64,000 nucleotides of DNA from Streptomyces indicus (GTDB taxonomy: Bacteria > Actinomycetota > Actinomycetes > Streptomycetales > Streptomycetaceae). Each line of letters begins with the position of its first letter. Positions within the stretch are counted from its first letter, which is position 1. The position numbers and the translations under genes are program-made. Below the pieces are notes generated by a model. It saw nothing but the letters and a program-made list of their open reading frames with translations, was not told the DNA's origin and searched no databases. The DNA lies in assembly GCF_900100315.1 (NCBI RefSeq), contig NZ_FNFF01000015.1:62001-126000 (forward strand). The letters are read 5' to 3'. Of the stretch, positions 1 through 8,196 are shown piece after piece.

Positions 1-279
1 GTCCTGTTGCTCGACGAGGCCACCGCCGCCCTCGACCTCGCCACCGAGGCCCAGGTCAACCAGGCCGCCGACCGGCTCGGCGCGCGCCGCACCACGCTGG
101 TCGTCGCACACCGCCTGAGCACCGCGGCCCGCGCGGACCGGGTGGTCGTGATGGACCACGGCCGGGTCGCGGAGGACGGCACGCACGACGAACTGCTCGC
201 CCTGGACGGCACGTACGCGCGGCTGTGGCGCACCTTCATCGGCGAGCCGGACCCCGAGGCGGCGGTCAGTACGTCTTAA
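1..279 (+). CDS. ABC exporter, C-terminal end of the ATPase domain (partial)
   Basis: Only the last 92 codons are in the window. The fragment opens on a Walker B/D-loop (LLLDEATAALD) and contains the H-loop (VVAHRLST) and the usual tail of an exporter ATPase (VMDHGRVAEDGTHDEL). It is the C-terminus of a fused permease-ATPase (ABCB/MsbA-type) half-exporter, but the substrate cannot be told from this piece. The TAA stop lies within a 15-bp tandem duplication. The next gene is on the opposite strand and converges on it. Confidence 0.85.
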   Translation, partial: VLLLDEATAALDLATEAQVNQAADRLGARRTTLVVAHRLSTAARADRVVVMDHGRVAEDGTHDELLALDGTYARLWRTFIGEPDPEAAVSTS

Positions 280-311
280 GGCAGTACGTCCCAGGGCAGT
301 GCTGACCGGTT
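267..311. repeat. 15-bp imperfect tandem repeat across a stop codon
   Basis: CAGTACGTCTTAAGG (267) is followed directly by CAGTACGTCCCAGGG (282), and a third, degraded copy starts CAGT at 297. The ABC exporter stop TAA (277-279) is inside copy 1 and reads CAG in copy 2. The period is a multiple of 3, so the copy keeps the reading frame. Confidence 0.75.
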
Positions 312-856
312 CAGTACTTCTCGGTGATGTCGGAGATCTTGCCGCTCTCCAGCTGCGTGGTCACCTTCAGATAGGTGTACCTGCGGTCCTGGCCCTCGCC
401 CCAGGTGAGCCGGACCGTCGCCCAGGTGCTGCCCATGCCGCTGCCCTCGGGGGTCACGCGCCAGGCGGTGGGGGAGTTCTGGGCGCGCAGCACCCCGTCG
501 GCCTCGTTGCGCCGCTCCCAGTCGGCGAGGCGCTGTTGCAGCGCCGGCGTGAGGTAGAAGGAGCGCAGCGCCTTCGCGGTCTCGTTCGAGCCCGGGGCGG
601 CGGCCACATCGGTGTACGCGGCGTAGAAGTGCGCCACGCGCGTGGCCGGAGTGCCGGGGTCGCCGTCCAGGACAGGACCCGGCGGCCGCTCACCGGCAGG
701 GCGCGGTGCTGCCGCCGCTTCGGGTGCCGGTGCCGGTGTGCCCGTGGTGCTCCCGTAGTCCATCGCCGACGCGGGCACCGCGGCGAGTCCGGCGAAGGTG
801 ACGGCCACGAGGAAGGCGCGGCCGGCGCGCGGGGAGGAATTACGCGTATGGGTCAT
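311..856 (-). CDS. Secreted hypothetical protein
   Basis: 181 residues from the ATG at 856. An in-frame upstream start at 880 would put extra polar residues before the signal peptide. The N-terminus is a clear Sec signal peptide: basic NSSPRAGR, hydrophobic FLVAVTFAGLAAV, then PASA before MDYGS. The mature part is rich in Ala/Pro/Gly at first, then a compact alpha/beta-looking region (VAHFYAAYTDV, WATVRLTW, YTYLKVTTQLESGKI). It looks like a small exported domain, but no family is recognised. It converges on the ABC exporter, with the repeat and stop codons packed between them. Confidence 0.75.
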   Translation of the reverse strand: MTHTRNSSPRAGRAFLVAVTFAGLAAVPASAMDYGSTTGTPAPAPEAAAAPRPAGERPPGPVLDGDPGTPATRVAHFYAAYTDVAAAPGSNETAKALRSFYLTPALQQRLADWERRNEADGVLRAQNSPTAWRVTPEGSGMGSTWATVRLTWGEGQDRRYTYLKVTTQLESGKISDITEKY

Positions 857-1001
857 GGCTCTGCCTTTCGCGTCTGTCACAAGAGTGCCCCGAACCCGCC
901 AAAGCCCTCACAGAAGCAGAAGGTTTCGGCCAGCTCCGGAACCACCCGGTGGCAGCGGCGCGTCCGTACCTTCGTACGCTGCAGGGGTTGGAGGGATGCA
1001 C

Positions 1002-1397
1002 GTGGCAGCTGGGGCGATACGCAAGGCGCGCGCCGTACTCGTGCTGCTCGCCCTCGCCCTGGTGCTCACGCTGGCCGGCCCCTTCTCCGGTGACGCGCAC
1101 GCCGCGAGCCGCTGCACGGGACGGAAGGTCGCCGACCTGAGGTTCTCGACCGGAAACGTGCAGGTGTACCGCAGCGGCGGCTACCTGTGCGCGATGACGT
1201 ACGCCAAGCACCGCGGCCCGCTCCGTCCGATGGCCGTCAGCATCCAGGCGCGCGGCAGCCGGCCCGTGGTGAAGTCGGGCCTGCACCGCGCGTCCGTCGG
1301 ACCGGTGCGCACCCATGTCGGCCACCGCAAGGTGTGGATCAAGGGGGCGGTGGGCCGCGGCAAGGTGAGCAAGGCCTGGTCCGCCTTCGGCGGCTGA
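1002..1397 (+). CDS. Secreted basic hypothetical protein
   Basis: 131 residues from GTG 1002, chosen because GGAGGG (990-995) sits 6 bases upstream. The ATG at 996 is in frame but only one base past that Shine-Dalgarno. A signal peptide (AVLVLLALALVLTLAG...AHA) precedes a roughly 95-residue mature protein with two cysteines (SRCTG and YLCAM) that could form a disulfide, and many Lys/Arg/His residues. No known family is recognised. It is divergent from the secreted protein at 311-856 and shares its promoter region. The stop codon starts a 30-bp tandem repeat. Confidence 0.7.
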   Translation: MAAGAIRKARAVLVLLALALVLTLAGPFSGDAHAASRCTGRKVADLRFSTGNVQVYRSGGYLCAMTYAKHRGPLRPMAVSIQARGSRPVVKSGLHRASVGPVRTHVGHRKVWIKGAVGRGKVSKAWSAFGG

Positions 1398-1460
1398 CGG
1401 GCCTGACCGGTTCACTTCCGTGCCTGACGGCCCTGACCGGTTCACCTCCGCCCCTGACCG
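1395..1460. repeat. 30-bp tandem repeat beginning at a stop codon
   Basis: Units start with TGA at 1395, 1425 and 1455. Unit 1 (TGACGGGCCTGACCGGTTCA...) and unit 2 (TGACGGCCCTGACCGGTTCA...) differ at only a few positions; unit 3 decays after TGACCG. The first TGA is the stop of the preceding gene, and each copy carries a TGA in the same frame. The core CTGACCGGTTCA also occurs at about 301-312. Confidence 0.85.
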
Positions 1461-1565
1461 CGTATCCCCGTAAACCATCATTACGGGCGGTGAACTCCCC
1501 CTGGTGCGGGGCAAGTTGCTGCACTAGGTTCCGGTGCTATCCGTGACCACAGGGGAGGGACCTGA

Positions 1566-2984
1566 ATGCGCACAGCGCTCAGATGGCTGCTCACACTCGT
1601 GGTGCTGATAGCCACGATGCTGGCGGGCACGGCCACGGCGACCGCCGCGGCCTCGCCGCAGCCGACCGACATCAAGGACCGGCTGCTGGCTGTCAAGGGC
1701 ATGAGCCTGATCGAGGAGAAGCCCTACGCCGGCTACCGCTACTTCGTCCTCAACTACACCCAGCCCGTGGACCACCGCCACCCGTCCAAGGGCACCTTCC
1801 AGCAGCGCCTGACCGTGCTGCACAAGGAAACCGACCGCCCGACCGTCTTCCACACCTCGGGCTACGGCGTCTCCACCAACCCGGGCCGCAGCGAGCCCAC
1901 GCGGATCATCGACGGCAACCAGGTCTCCATGGAGTACCGCTTCTTCACGCCGTCCCGGCCCCAGCCCGCCGACTGGTCCAAGCTGGACATCTGGCAGGCG
2001 GCCAGCGACCAGCACCGCATCTTCCAGGCGCTCGACGCGATCTACCCCAAGCGCTGGCTGTCCACCGGCGGTTCGAAGGGCGGCATGACCGCCACGTACT
2101 ACGAGCGCTTCTACCCCAAGGACATGGACGGTGTCGTGGCGTACGTCGCGCCCAACGACGTCGTCAACCACGAGGACTCCGCGTACGACCGCTTCCTCGC
2201 CACCGTCGGCACGCAGGAGTGCCGCGACCGGCTCAACAACATCCAGCGCGAGGCGCTGATCCGGCGCGGTCCCCTGGAGGAGCGCTACGCCGCGTACGCG
2301 AAGGAGAACAACTACACCTTCCATACGGTGGGTTCCCTGGACAAGGCGTACGAGGCCGTCGTGCTCGACTTCACCTGGGCGTTCTGGCAGTACAGCCTGC
2401 TCGCGGACTGCGCCTCGATCCCGGTCGCGAAGACCGCCACGGACGAGGAGATCTGGAACACCGTCGACGCGATCTCCGGCTTCTCCTTCTACACCGACCA
2501 GGGCCTGGCGCCGTACACGCCGTACTACTACCAGGCGGGCACCGAGCTCGGCTCCCCGGACATCGAGCAGCCGCACCTCAAAGGCCTGTCGCGCTACGGC
2601 TACCAGCCGCCGCGGAACTTCGTGCCGCGTGACATCGAGATGAAGTTCAAGCCCTGGGTCATGCGCGACGTGGACAGCTGGGTGCGCAAGAACGCCACGC
2701 GCATGATGTACGTCTACGGCGAGAACGACCCGTGGGGCGCCGAGCGCTTCCGTCCGGGCAGGGGCACGCACGACAGCTACGTGTTCACCGCGCCGGGGGC
2801 CAACCACGGGGCGAACGTGGCCGGTCTGAAGGCCGAGGACAAGGCGCTCGCGACCGCGCGCATCCTGGACTGGGCGGGCGTCGCGCCGGCCACGGTCAAG
2901 GCCGACCCGGGCACGGCGAAGGCGCTCACGGCGTACGACGCACGGCTCGACGGACAGGACGGACCGCGGACGCTGCGGCCGTAA
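1566..2984 (+). CDS. Secreted S37-family prolyl tri/tetrapeptidyl aminopeptidase
   Basis: 472 residues, the usual size for the Streptomyces PS-10/S37 serine peptidases. A Sec signal peptide (about 1-28, hydrophobic LLTLVVLIATMLAG) is followed by the alpha/beta-hydrolase-like domain. The nucleophile elbow is GGSKGGM with Ser170. Later acidic and His candidates lie in YGENDPWGAERF and PGANHGANVAG. Known members release N-terminal tri- and tetrapeptides, preferring proline, from extracellular peptides and act late in aerial growth. ATG is preceded by GGGAGGG at ideal spacing. It ends in a bidirectional hairpin shared with the convergent lipoprotein gene. Confidence 0.9.
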   Translation: MRTALRWLLTLVVLIATMLAGTATATAAASPQPTDIKDRLLAVKGMSLIEEKPYAGYRYFVLNYTQPVDHRHPSKGTFQQRLTVLHKETDRPTVFHTSGYGVSTNPGRSEPTRIIDGNQVSMEYRFFTPSRPQPADWSKLDIWQAASDQHRIFQALDAIYPKRWLSTGGSKGGMTATYYERFYPKDMDGVVAYVAPNDVVNHEDSAYDRFLATVGTQECRDRLNNIQREALIRRGPLEERYAAYAKENNYTFHTVGSLDKAYEAVVLDFTWAFWQYSLLADCASIPVAKTATDEEIWNTVDAISGFSFYTDQGLAPYTPYYYQAGTELGSPDIEQPHLKGLSRYGYQPPRNFVPRDIEMKFKPWVMRDVDSWVRKNATRMMYVYGENDPWGAERFRPGRGTHDSYVFTAPGANHGANVAGLKAEDKALATARILDWAGVAPATVKADPGTAKALTAYDARLDGQDGPRTLRP

Positions 2985-3011
2985 TACCCGCATTCCCGAA
3001 GTACCGTTCAA

Positions 3012-3043
3012 GTGGCGCCCGTTGCTCAGGCAGCGGGCGCCAC
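3012..3043. terminator. Bidirectional hairpin between convergent genes
   Basis: A 13-bp stem GTGGCGCCCGTTG / CAGCGGGCGCCAC with loop CTCAGG and one T-G wobble. It lies 28 bp past the peptidase stop and 16 bp past the lipoprotein stop. There is no U-tract, as is common in Streptomyces. Confidence 0.75.
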
Positions 3044-3058
3044 GCGCATGTCCCCGCG

Positions 3059-3694
3059 CTACACCGGCTCGGCGCACCCGACCGGCTTGCCCCCGCCCAG
3101 CTGCACGTACAGCTCGGTGCTCGCCGGGCACTTGGCGCGGTCCTTGACGGCCGAACGCACCTTGAACTCCGGCTTGTTCTTCCCCGAGCCGTCGCAGGCC
3201 GCCTCGCGCACCTCGCCCTTGCCGGCCGTGTAGACGCAGTCGCCGACGACGGTGCGCGGGCCGCCGCCCCCGCCCGGGTCGCCCGGATGCGGGGACTCCA
3301 GGTTGCGCATGCACGCATAGCCCTTGGGCACGGAGCCGTCCCCGTCCTCGTCGAAGGCGGGGCGCGACTCGCTGATGTGCAGCACGAAGTCGGTGGGGCC
3401 CGGGCATGCCGGTCCCTCCGACTGCCTTCCGTCGTAGCGGGCGATCACTCTCGCCCGTGCCTTCTCGCTGGTGCAGGGGACCTCGGTGAACCCCTTGCCG
3501 CGCGAGGCGCAGTCGTCGACGCCGAGGAAGATCCGGCCGTGTCCGGCCGGGGACTGGGAAGCGGATGTGTCGTTGAGACTGCCGCTCGCACCGGGCGACT
3601 TCTGGCAGCCCGCCAGCGCCAGCACCCCCGCCAGCGCCAGGGCCCCCACCCGTAACGGCGCACACATCACCCGTGAGCATCGTGCCTTGCGCAT
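3059..3694 (-). CDS. Lipoprotein of unknown function
   Basis: 211 residues from ATG 3694, with a G-rich Shine-Dalgarno (GGGGGG) just upstream. An upstream in-frame start at 3733 would only add a non-signal segment. The N-terminus ends in a lipobox (LALAGC), so it should be anchored to the outer face of the membrane. The rest has about eight cysteines in pairs (DDCASRG...VPCTS, PACPG, YACMR, GDCVY, AACDG, AKCPA, VGCAEP), giving two similar roughly 80-residue halves that look like a duplicated small disulfide-bonded domain. Family not recognised. Confidence 0.8.
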   Translation of the reverse strand: MRKARCSRVMCAPLRVGALALAGVLALAGCQKSPGASGSLNDTSASQSPAGHGRIFLGVDDCASRGKGFTEVPCTSEKARARVIARYDGRQSEGPACPGPTDFVLHISESRPAFDEDGDGSVPKGYACMRNLESPHPGDPGGGGGPRTVVGDCVYTAGKGEVREAACDGSGKNKPEFKVRSAVKDRAKCPASTELYVQLGGGKPVGCAEPV

Positions 3695-3803
3695 GCTGAA
3701 CCCCCCGAAACGTCCCACCCCGAGACGTCCCACCAGCGTGACCGCTCGCGGCGGCCGCTCGCCAGATGTCCAAGGTGCTTTGCGTCAGTTGGGGGGTGCG
3801 GGC

Positions 3804-3840
3804 CGGGTGTGCGGCGTACTCCGGGTACGCCGCACACCCG
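3804..3840 (-). terminator. Strong hairpin terminator after the GH3 gene
   Basis: A perfect 16-bp stem CGGGTGTGCGGCGTAC / GTACGCCGCACACCCG with a 5-nt loop, ending 8 bp beyond the GH3 stop codon. Confidence 0.85.
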
Positions 3841-3848
3841 GTGTCCGG

Positions 3849-5672
3849 CTAGTACGACAGTCCGTAACCGATCGGATACAGCGTGGTGGCCGGGTCGTCC
3901 GCCCGCTGCACGGGCACGGGCAGCCGGCCCTGCGGACGCGCCCGGCCGGCGATCACCCGGGCCGCGGCCCGCAGTTCGGTGTCGGTCCAGGAGTAGGCCG
4001 CGAGGACGGCCTTCGCCTCGGGCAGCCGGGCCACGTCGTACGGACGGTTCACGGCGATCGCCACCACCGGGACGCCCGTCGCCGCGAGCCGGCTCACGAG
4101 CGTGCGCTGCGAGCTGGTCGCCGACACGTTGTACGTGAGCACCGCCACCACGTCCTTGCCCGCGGCCGCCGCCACCGCCTCGTCGATCTTCGCGGCACCG
4201 GGCGCGGTCCCGGTGGACAACGCCGTGGCCGTGAAGCCGAGTTCGGTCAGGGCGCCCGCGAACACCTTCGTCGGCGGACCCGTCGTCCCCGAGGGCGAGG
4301 ACGGATCGGCGCCCACCACAAGGACGTCGGGCGTGCTCAGTCTGGACAGCGGCAGCAGCTTGTCCGCGTTCACCAGCAGGGTCGTTGTCCCGTCCGCGAT
4401 CTCCTCGGCCGCCCGCAGGTGCTGGGGGATCCCGACGGTGCGGTCCACCTCGCGGTCGGAGGTGTACGGATCGCGGAACAGGCCCAGCTTCGCCTTCAGA
4501 CGCAGCACGCGCAGAATCGACTCGTCGAGCCGCTCCTCGGTGAGCTCGCCGTCCTGCACGGCCTTGAGCACCGCGTTCCAGGCGACCTCCAGGGAGGGCG
4601 GGTTGAGCAACTGGTCCACGCCCGCCTTGAGCGCGAGCACGGGGACGCGGTCGTCGCCGTACTTCGTCCGCACGCCCTCCATGCCGAGCGAGTCGGTGAC
4701 CACCACGCCGTCGTAGCCGAGCTGTTCGCGCAGCACGCCCGTGAGGATCGGGTGCGAGAGCGTGGCGGGGTCCTCGCTGGGGTCGAGGGCGGGGACCACG
4801 ATGTGCGCGGTCATGATCGAGTCGATCCCGGCCCGCACCGCGGCCTTGAACGGCGGCAGGTCGAGCCGCTCGAACTCCTCGCGGGTGTGGTGGATGTACG
4901 GCAGCTCGAAGTGGCTGTCGTCCTCGGTGTCGCCGTGCCCGGGGAAGTGCTTGGACGTGGCGGCGACCCCGCCGCCCTGGTAGCCGTCCACCTGCGCGGC
5001 GACCATACGGGCCACGGCCTCGGGGTCGGCGCCGAAGGACCGTACGCCGATCACGATGTTGCCCGGATTGACGTTGACGTCCGCCACCGGGGCGTAGTTC
5101 TGGCGGATGCCGAGGGCGGCCAGCTCCCGGCCGGCGATCCGGGCCGCGCGGCGGGCGTCCGCGCGCGAACCGGCCGCGCCGAGCGCCATCGCGCCGGGCA
5201 TCAGGGTGGCGGGCTTGCCCACCCGGCAGACGATGCCGTGCTCCTGGTCGGTGGATATCAACAGGGGTATGGGGGTGTCCTGGCGGAGCGCGGCCTGCTG
5301 GATGCCGTTGGACAGGCCGGCTATCTGATGCGGCTCGCGCACGTTGTGCGCCCAGCCGAAGTAGATGATGCCGCCGACGTGGTACTTCGCTATCAGCTCG
5401 GCGGCGTCGCGGACGCCGAGCTGGGCGAGGTTGAGGTCGATGTCGGCCTGGGCGGGGTTCGTGGCGGTCTCCCCGTAGACCCGTGAGACGAAGACCTGGC
5501 CGACCTTCTCCTCCAGGGACATCCGGGCGATGATGCGGCGCAGTTCGCGGTCCTTGCTCTGGTGGGGGGCCTGGGCGAGTGCGGGGGTCACGCCGATCGC
5601 GGCCGCCGCGGCGGCGGTCGCGGTGGCGGTCAGAAGCGTACGTCTGGAGGTGCGGAGCGGGCGTTGCTGCAC
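3849..5672 (-). CDS. Tat-exported glycoside hydrolase family 3 (NagZ-like beta-N-acetylhexosaminidase)
   Basis: 607 residues from GTG 5672 (GGGAG then 5 nt). The frame stays open far upstream but that stretch has no protein-like character. The N-terminus RTSRRTLLTATA...PALA is a twin-arginine signal peptide. The GH3 barrel carries the NagZ-type loop KHFPGHGDT (K241-T249) followed by DSHFELPY, with the Asp/His dyad. The nucleophile is Asp327 in VVVTDSLGM. A second alpha/beta sandwich (GH3_C) fills residues about 420-600 and ends in YPIGYGLSY. The family removes terminal N-acetylglucosamine or glucose; the loop favours GlcNAc from chitin or peptidoglycan fragments. It is monocistronic, with its own terminator. 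Confidence 0.9.
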   Translation of the reverse strand: MQQRPLRTSRRTLLTATATAAAAAAIGVTPALAQAPHQSKDRELRRIIARMSLEEKVGQVFVSRVYGETATNPAQADIDLNLAQLGVRDAAELIAKYHVGGIIYFGWAHNVREPHQIAGLSNGIQQAALRQDTPIPLLISTDQEHGIVCRVGKPATLMPGAMALGAAGSRADARRAARIAGRELAALGIRQNYAPVADVNVNPGNIVIGVRSFGADPEAVARMVAAQVDGYQGGGVAATSKHFPGHGDTEDDSHFELPYIHHTREEFERLDLPPFKAAVRAGIDSIMTAHIVVPALDPSEDPATLSHPILTGVLREQLGYDGVVVTDSLGMEGVRTKYGDDRVPVLALKAGVDQLLNPPSLEVAWNAVLKAVQDGELTEERLDESILRVLRLKAKLGLFRDPYTSDREVDRTVGIPQHLRAAEEIADGTTTLLVNADKLLPLSRLSTPDVLVVGADPSSPSGTTGPPTKVFAGALTELGFTATALSTGTAPGAAKIDEAVAAAAGKDVVAVLTYNVSATSSQRTLVSRLAATGVPVVAIAVNRPYDVARLPEAKAVLAAYSWTDTELRAAARVIAGRARPQGRLPVPVQRADDPATTLYPIGYGLSY

Positions 5673-6164
5673 GAGCACTCCCAACTGTCCGTGGGCACCG
5701 GGGTGTTGGGCACAGGACCCGTGGCGCACCCTCGGAACTCCCTGACATGTCCTGGCTGAAGGAAACTTCCAGGGATCACGGATAGCCGGAAAATTTCTGC
5801 CGGTCAAGACGCCGGGAGCGCATCGCGGACTCGATCGGGAACGAGAACGACCACGGGAAGAGGAACCCGAGGGGAACCCGTCCGGGCCCTCCTCCGTCCC
5901 ATCTCCAGCTGCCGGAGAGTCTCCGCGCTGCGCTGTCGGCCTCGCTGCTGGCTGCGAACGCTGACCACCCTCTCCACCGCACGCGGCCGGCAGCATGCCG
6001 TCACCGGCGCGCCCCCCTCCGAATGCGCCGGTGACGGCCCCTTTTCCGCGCCGATTCGCCGCTCAGGGGCGGCCTGCTGCCGGGTTCGTACGGGGGCCGA
6101 CGCGAGGTCCGGGCGGGGGCGCGCCGAAGCCCGGGGGTGGTCCGGGTGCGGTCCGCGCAAGGGC
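5673..6164. other. Gene-free stretch upstream of the GH3 gene
   Basis: 492 bp holding the GH3 promoter region (minus strand) and the terminator of the next gene. Near 5757-5810 there is AT-richer sequence with a GGAAACTTCC near-palindrome and CGGAAAATTTC, which are possible regulatory sites. No protein-like frame was seen. Confidence 0.5.
5997..6038. terminator. Hairpin downstream of the TIM-barrel isomerase gene
   Basis: A perfect 14-bp stem GCCGTCACCGGCGC / GCGCCGGTGACGGC with a C-rich 14-nt loop. It lies about 125 bp after the stop of the minus-strand gene at 6165. On the plus strand it is followed by CCCTTTTCC. Confidence 0.7.
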
Positions 6165-6965
6165 TCAGGCGGCCTCGTTCAGTAGCCGGCAGAGGTGCTC
6201 GCGGCCGGCCGTGAGCAGCGTCGGCAGCTCGGCGGCCTGCGGATACCACCGCTTCTCGTACTCCCAGCACAGCCATCCGTCCCACCCCTGACGGCTGAGT
6301 TCCTCCACGCAGTCGGCCAGGGGCAGCACTCCTGCACCGAGCGGGAGCGGAGTGGTGTCTTCGGCGGAGGCGATGTCCTTCACCTGGACGTAGCCCAGAT
6401 ACGGGGCGAGCGCGGCGAACGACGTACTCGGCTGCTCGCCGCCGAGCCAGGTGTGCATCACGTCCCAGAGCGCACCGGCGTTGCGGTGGCCCACGGTCCC
6501 GAGCACCCGGCTGACCGCCGTGGCCTCGCGGTGGGAGTCATGGGTCTCCAGGAGGATCCGCACGCCGAGGTCGGCGGCCGTCTCGGCCGCGGCCGCGAGC
6601 CGGCGCTCGGCGGTGGCGTCGGCCTCCTCGGCGCTCTGCTCGGTGCCGCCGCCGGGGAACACCCGGATGAAGGGCGCCCCGAGATCGCGCGCCAGCTCCA
6701 GGAGCGCCCGTATCTCGGTGAGGACGGGGGTGTCCTCGCCGGGCTCGGCCACGCGCGCGTACCCGGCGATCCCGAGCACTTCGATCCCGGCCTCCTTGAA
6801 CTCGGCCACGACATCGGCCCGTTCGGTGATCCCGAGGCCGGTGTGCACGGGCTCCTCGGGGTGGGCCCGCAGCTCGACCCCCTGGTAGCCGTGGGTGCGG
6901 GCCAGCCACAGGACGTCCCGGACGGGCAGGCCTGGGGTGCCGAGGGTGGAGAACGCGAACTTCAT
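6165..6965 (-). CDS. Sugar phosphate isomerase/epimerase-like TIM-barrel protein
   Basis: 266 residues in the AP-endonuclease-2/xylose-isomerase-like barrel family. It starts MKFAFSTLGTPGLP and shows the expected barrel order: GVELRAHPEEP, FIRVFPGGG, ILLETHDSHRE (metal Glu and His), ALWDVMHTW (metal Asp), YVQVKDI and WLCWEYEKRW (final Glu). Members isomerise, epimerise or dehydrate keto-sugars or inososes in the cytoplasm. The true substrate is unknown. The ATG has AAGGAA upstream. It is transcribed alone toward the GH3 gene; a similar enzyme lies at 12278 and a third at 28467. Confidence 0.85.
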   Translation of the reverse strand: MKFAFSTLGTPGLPVRDVLWLARTHGYQGVELRAHPEEPVHTGLGITERADVVAEFKEAGIEVLGIAGYARVAEPGEDTPVLTEIRALLELARDLGAPFIRVFPGGGTEQSAEEADATAERRLAAAAETAADLGVRILLETHDSHREATAVSRVLGTVGHRNAGALWDVMHTWLGGEQPSTSFAALAPYLGYVQVKDIASAEDTTPLPLGAGVLPLADCVEELSRQGWDGWLCWEYEKRWYPQAAELPTLLTAGREHLCRLLNEAA

Positions 6966-7095
6966 GGGGTTCCTTTCGCTTCGGGCTGGCTGGTCGGTGG
7001 GCCGGCTCGGTCGGGCCGTCGGTGTTCGGGCCGTCGGTGTTCGGAAGTCGCCTACCCGCTCGGCGAGCGCATGCGCCTGTTCCGGAACCCGGCCC

Positions 7096-8037
7096 TCACG
7101 CAGGCTCGGCGTGGAGCGAGAGCCGCCAGTCCTGCCCGACCAGATCGCGCCCGAAGGAGCGGTGCGGCTTCTCCGCGGTGAGCACGAACCCGTGCCGTTG
7201 GTAGATCCGGCGGGCCGCGTCCAGCACGTCGTTGGTCCACAGCACCAGCTCCCGGTAGCCCTGCTCCCGCGCGAACGCGATCACCGCCGAGACCAGCCGG
7301 TCCCCGATCCCGTGCCCGCGCGCGTCGGGTTCCACCAGCAGGAGCCGCAACCGCGCCGTGGCGGGGGCGTCGTCGCGTACGCACATCACCGAACCGACGG
7401 GGATCCCGTCGAGCTCGGCGATCCACACCCGCTCCAGGTGCGGGTCGTGGTCCTCGGCGAAGTCGGCGACGATCCGCGCGACGAGGCCCTCGTAGTCGGC
7501 GTTCCACCCGTACTCGGCCGCGTACAGCGCCGCATTGCGCATGACCATCCAGCCCAGGTCCCCGGGCCCCGGCTCGCGCAGCCGCACCTCCGCCGGTTTG
7601 GTGGGGCGGGCGTCGGCGAGGACCGTACGCACCGTGCGCATCGCCTCGGTCAGCCGCGGGCGCTCTGCGGCCGGCACCTTGCTGAGCAGCACGCCCACGG
7701 CCTCGCGCGAGCGCTCCTCCTGAAGCTCCGCCGCCTCGCGGCCGCGCGGTGTGAGCGTGATGCGCTGGCGGCGCGGATCACGCGGCGAGGGACCCCGCTC
7801 GACCAGGCCGTCCTTCTCGAACTTGGCGAGCAGCCGGCTCAAGTACCCGGCGTCGATGCCGAGTTCGGCCCGCAGATCCGCGGCCTCGGGCTCGTCGCGG
7901 TGGGCCAGCTCGTACAGGACGCGGGACTCGGTGAGCGTGTACGGCAGGTAGAGGTGGCGGCTGTAGTCCAGCGCGCCGATCAGGTTCGTGTAGAAGCGGT
8001 TGAAGGCCCGGATCTCATGGATGAACTGCTGGGGCAT
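7096..8037 (-). CDS. MarR-family regulator fused to a GNAT acetyltransferase
   Basis: 313 residues. Residues about 1-145 are a MarR winged helix (FNRFYTNLIGAL, TLTESRVLYELA, LGIDAGYLSRLLAKFEKDG, DPRRQRITLT). Residues about 150-313 are a GNAT fold, with the acetyl-CoA motif RLLLVEPDARGHGIGDRLV and a C-terminal ARRIYQRHGF. This two-domain form is widespread in actinobacteria, but its ligands and acetyl acceptors are mostly unknown. The start MPQQFIHEIRAFNRFY fits the family. The AT-richer upstream stretch (GTTGACTGAGTCAAAGG, 8066-8082) contains a short TGACTGAGTCA palindrome that could be its own operator. Confidence 0.88.
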   Translation of the reverse strand: MPQQFIHEIRAFNRFYTNLIGALDYSRHLYLPYTLTESRVLYELAHRDEPEAADLRAELGIDAGYLSRLLAKFEKDGLVERGPSPRDPRRQRITLTPRGREAAELQEERSREAVGVLLSKVPAAERPRLTEAMRTVRTVLADARPTKPAEVRLREPGPGDLGWMVMRNAALYAAEYGWNADYEGLVARIVADFAEDHDPHLERVWIAELDGIPVGSVMCVRDDAPATARLRLLLVEPDARGHGIGDRLVSAVIAFAREQGYRELVLWTNDVLDAARRIYQRHGFVLTAEKPHRSFGRDLVGQDWRLSLHAEPA

Positions 8038-8196
8038 GGCGCACCTCGGTACATCGAGGAAACCGTTGACTGAGTCAAAGGTAGCGCGGTGCTTGGGGAC
8101 GGGGAACGGGTGTGAGGTACGGGCACGGCGCCGGGGCCCACCGGAGGCGGCACGGGTGCGGGCCCGGCGCCCGCCCGCATCAGGTGTACAGCCCCC

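Noticed and set aside
1524..3773. Long minus-strand frame opposite the S37 peptidase
   Set aside because: Arg/Val/Ala-rich shadow of the peptidase codon bias without any motif.
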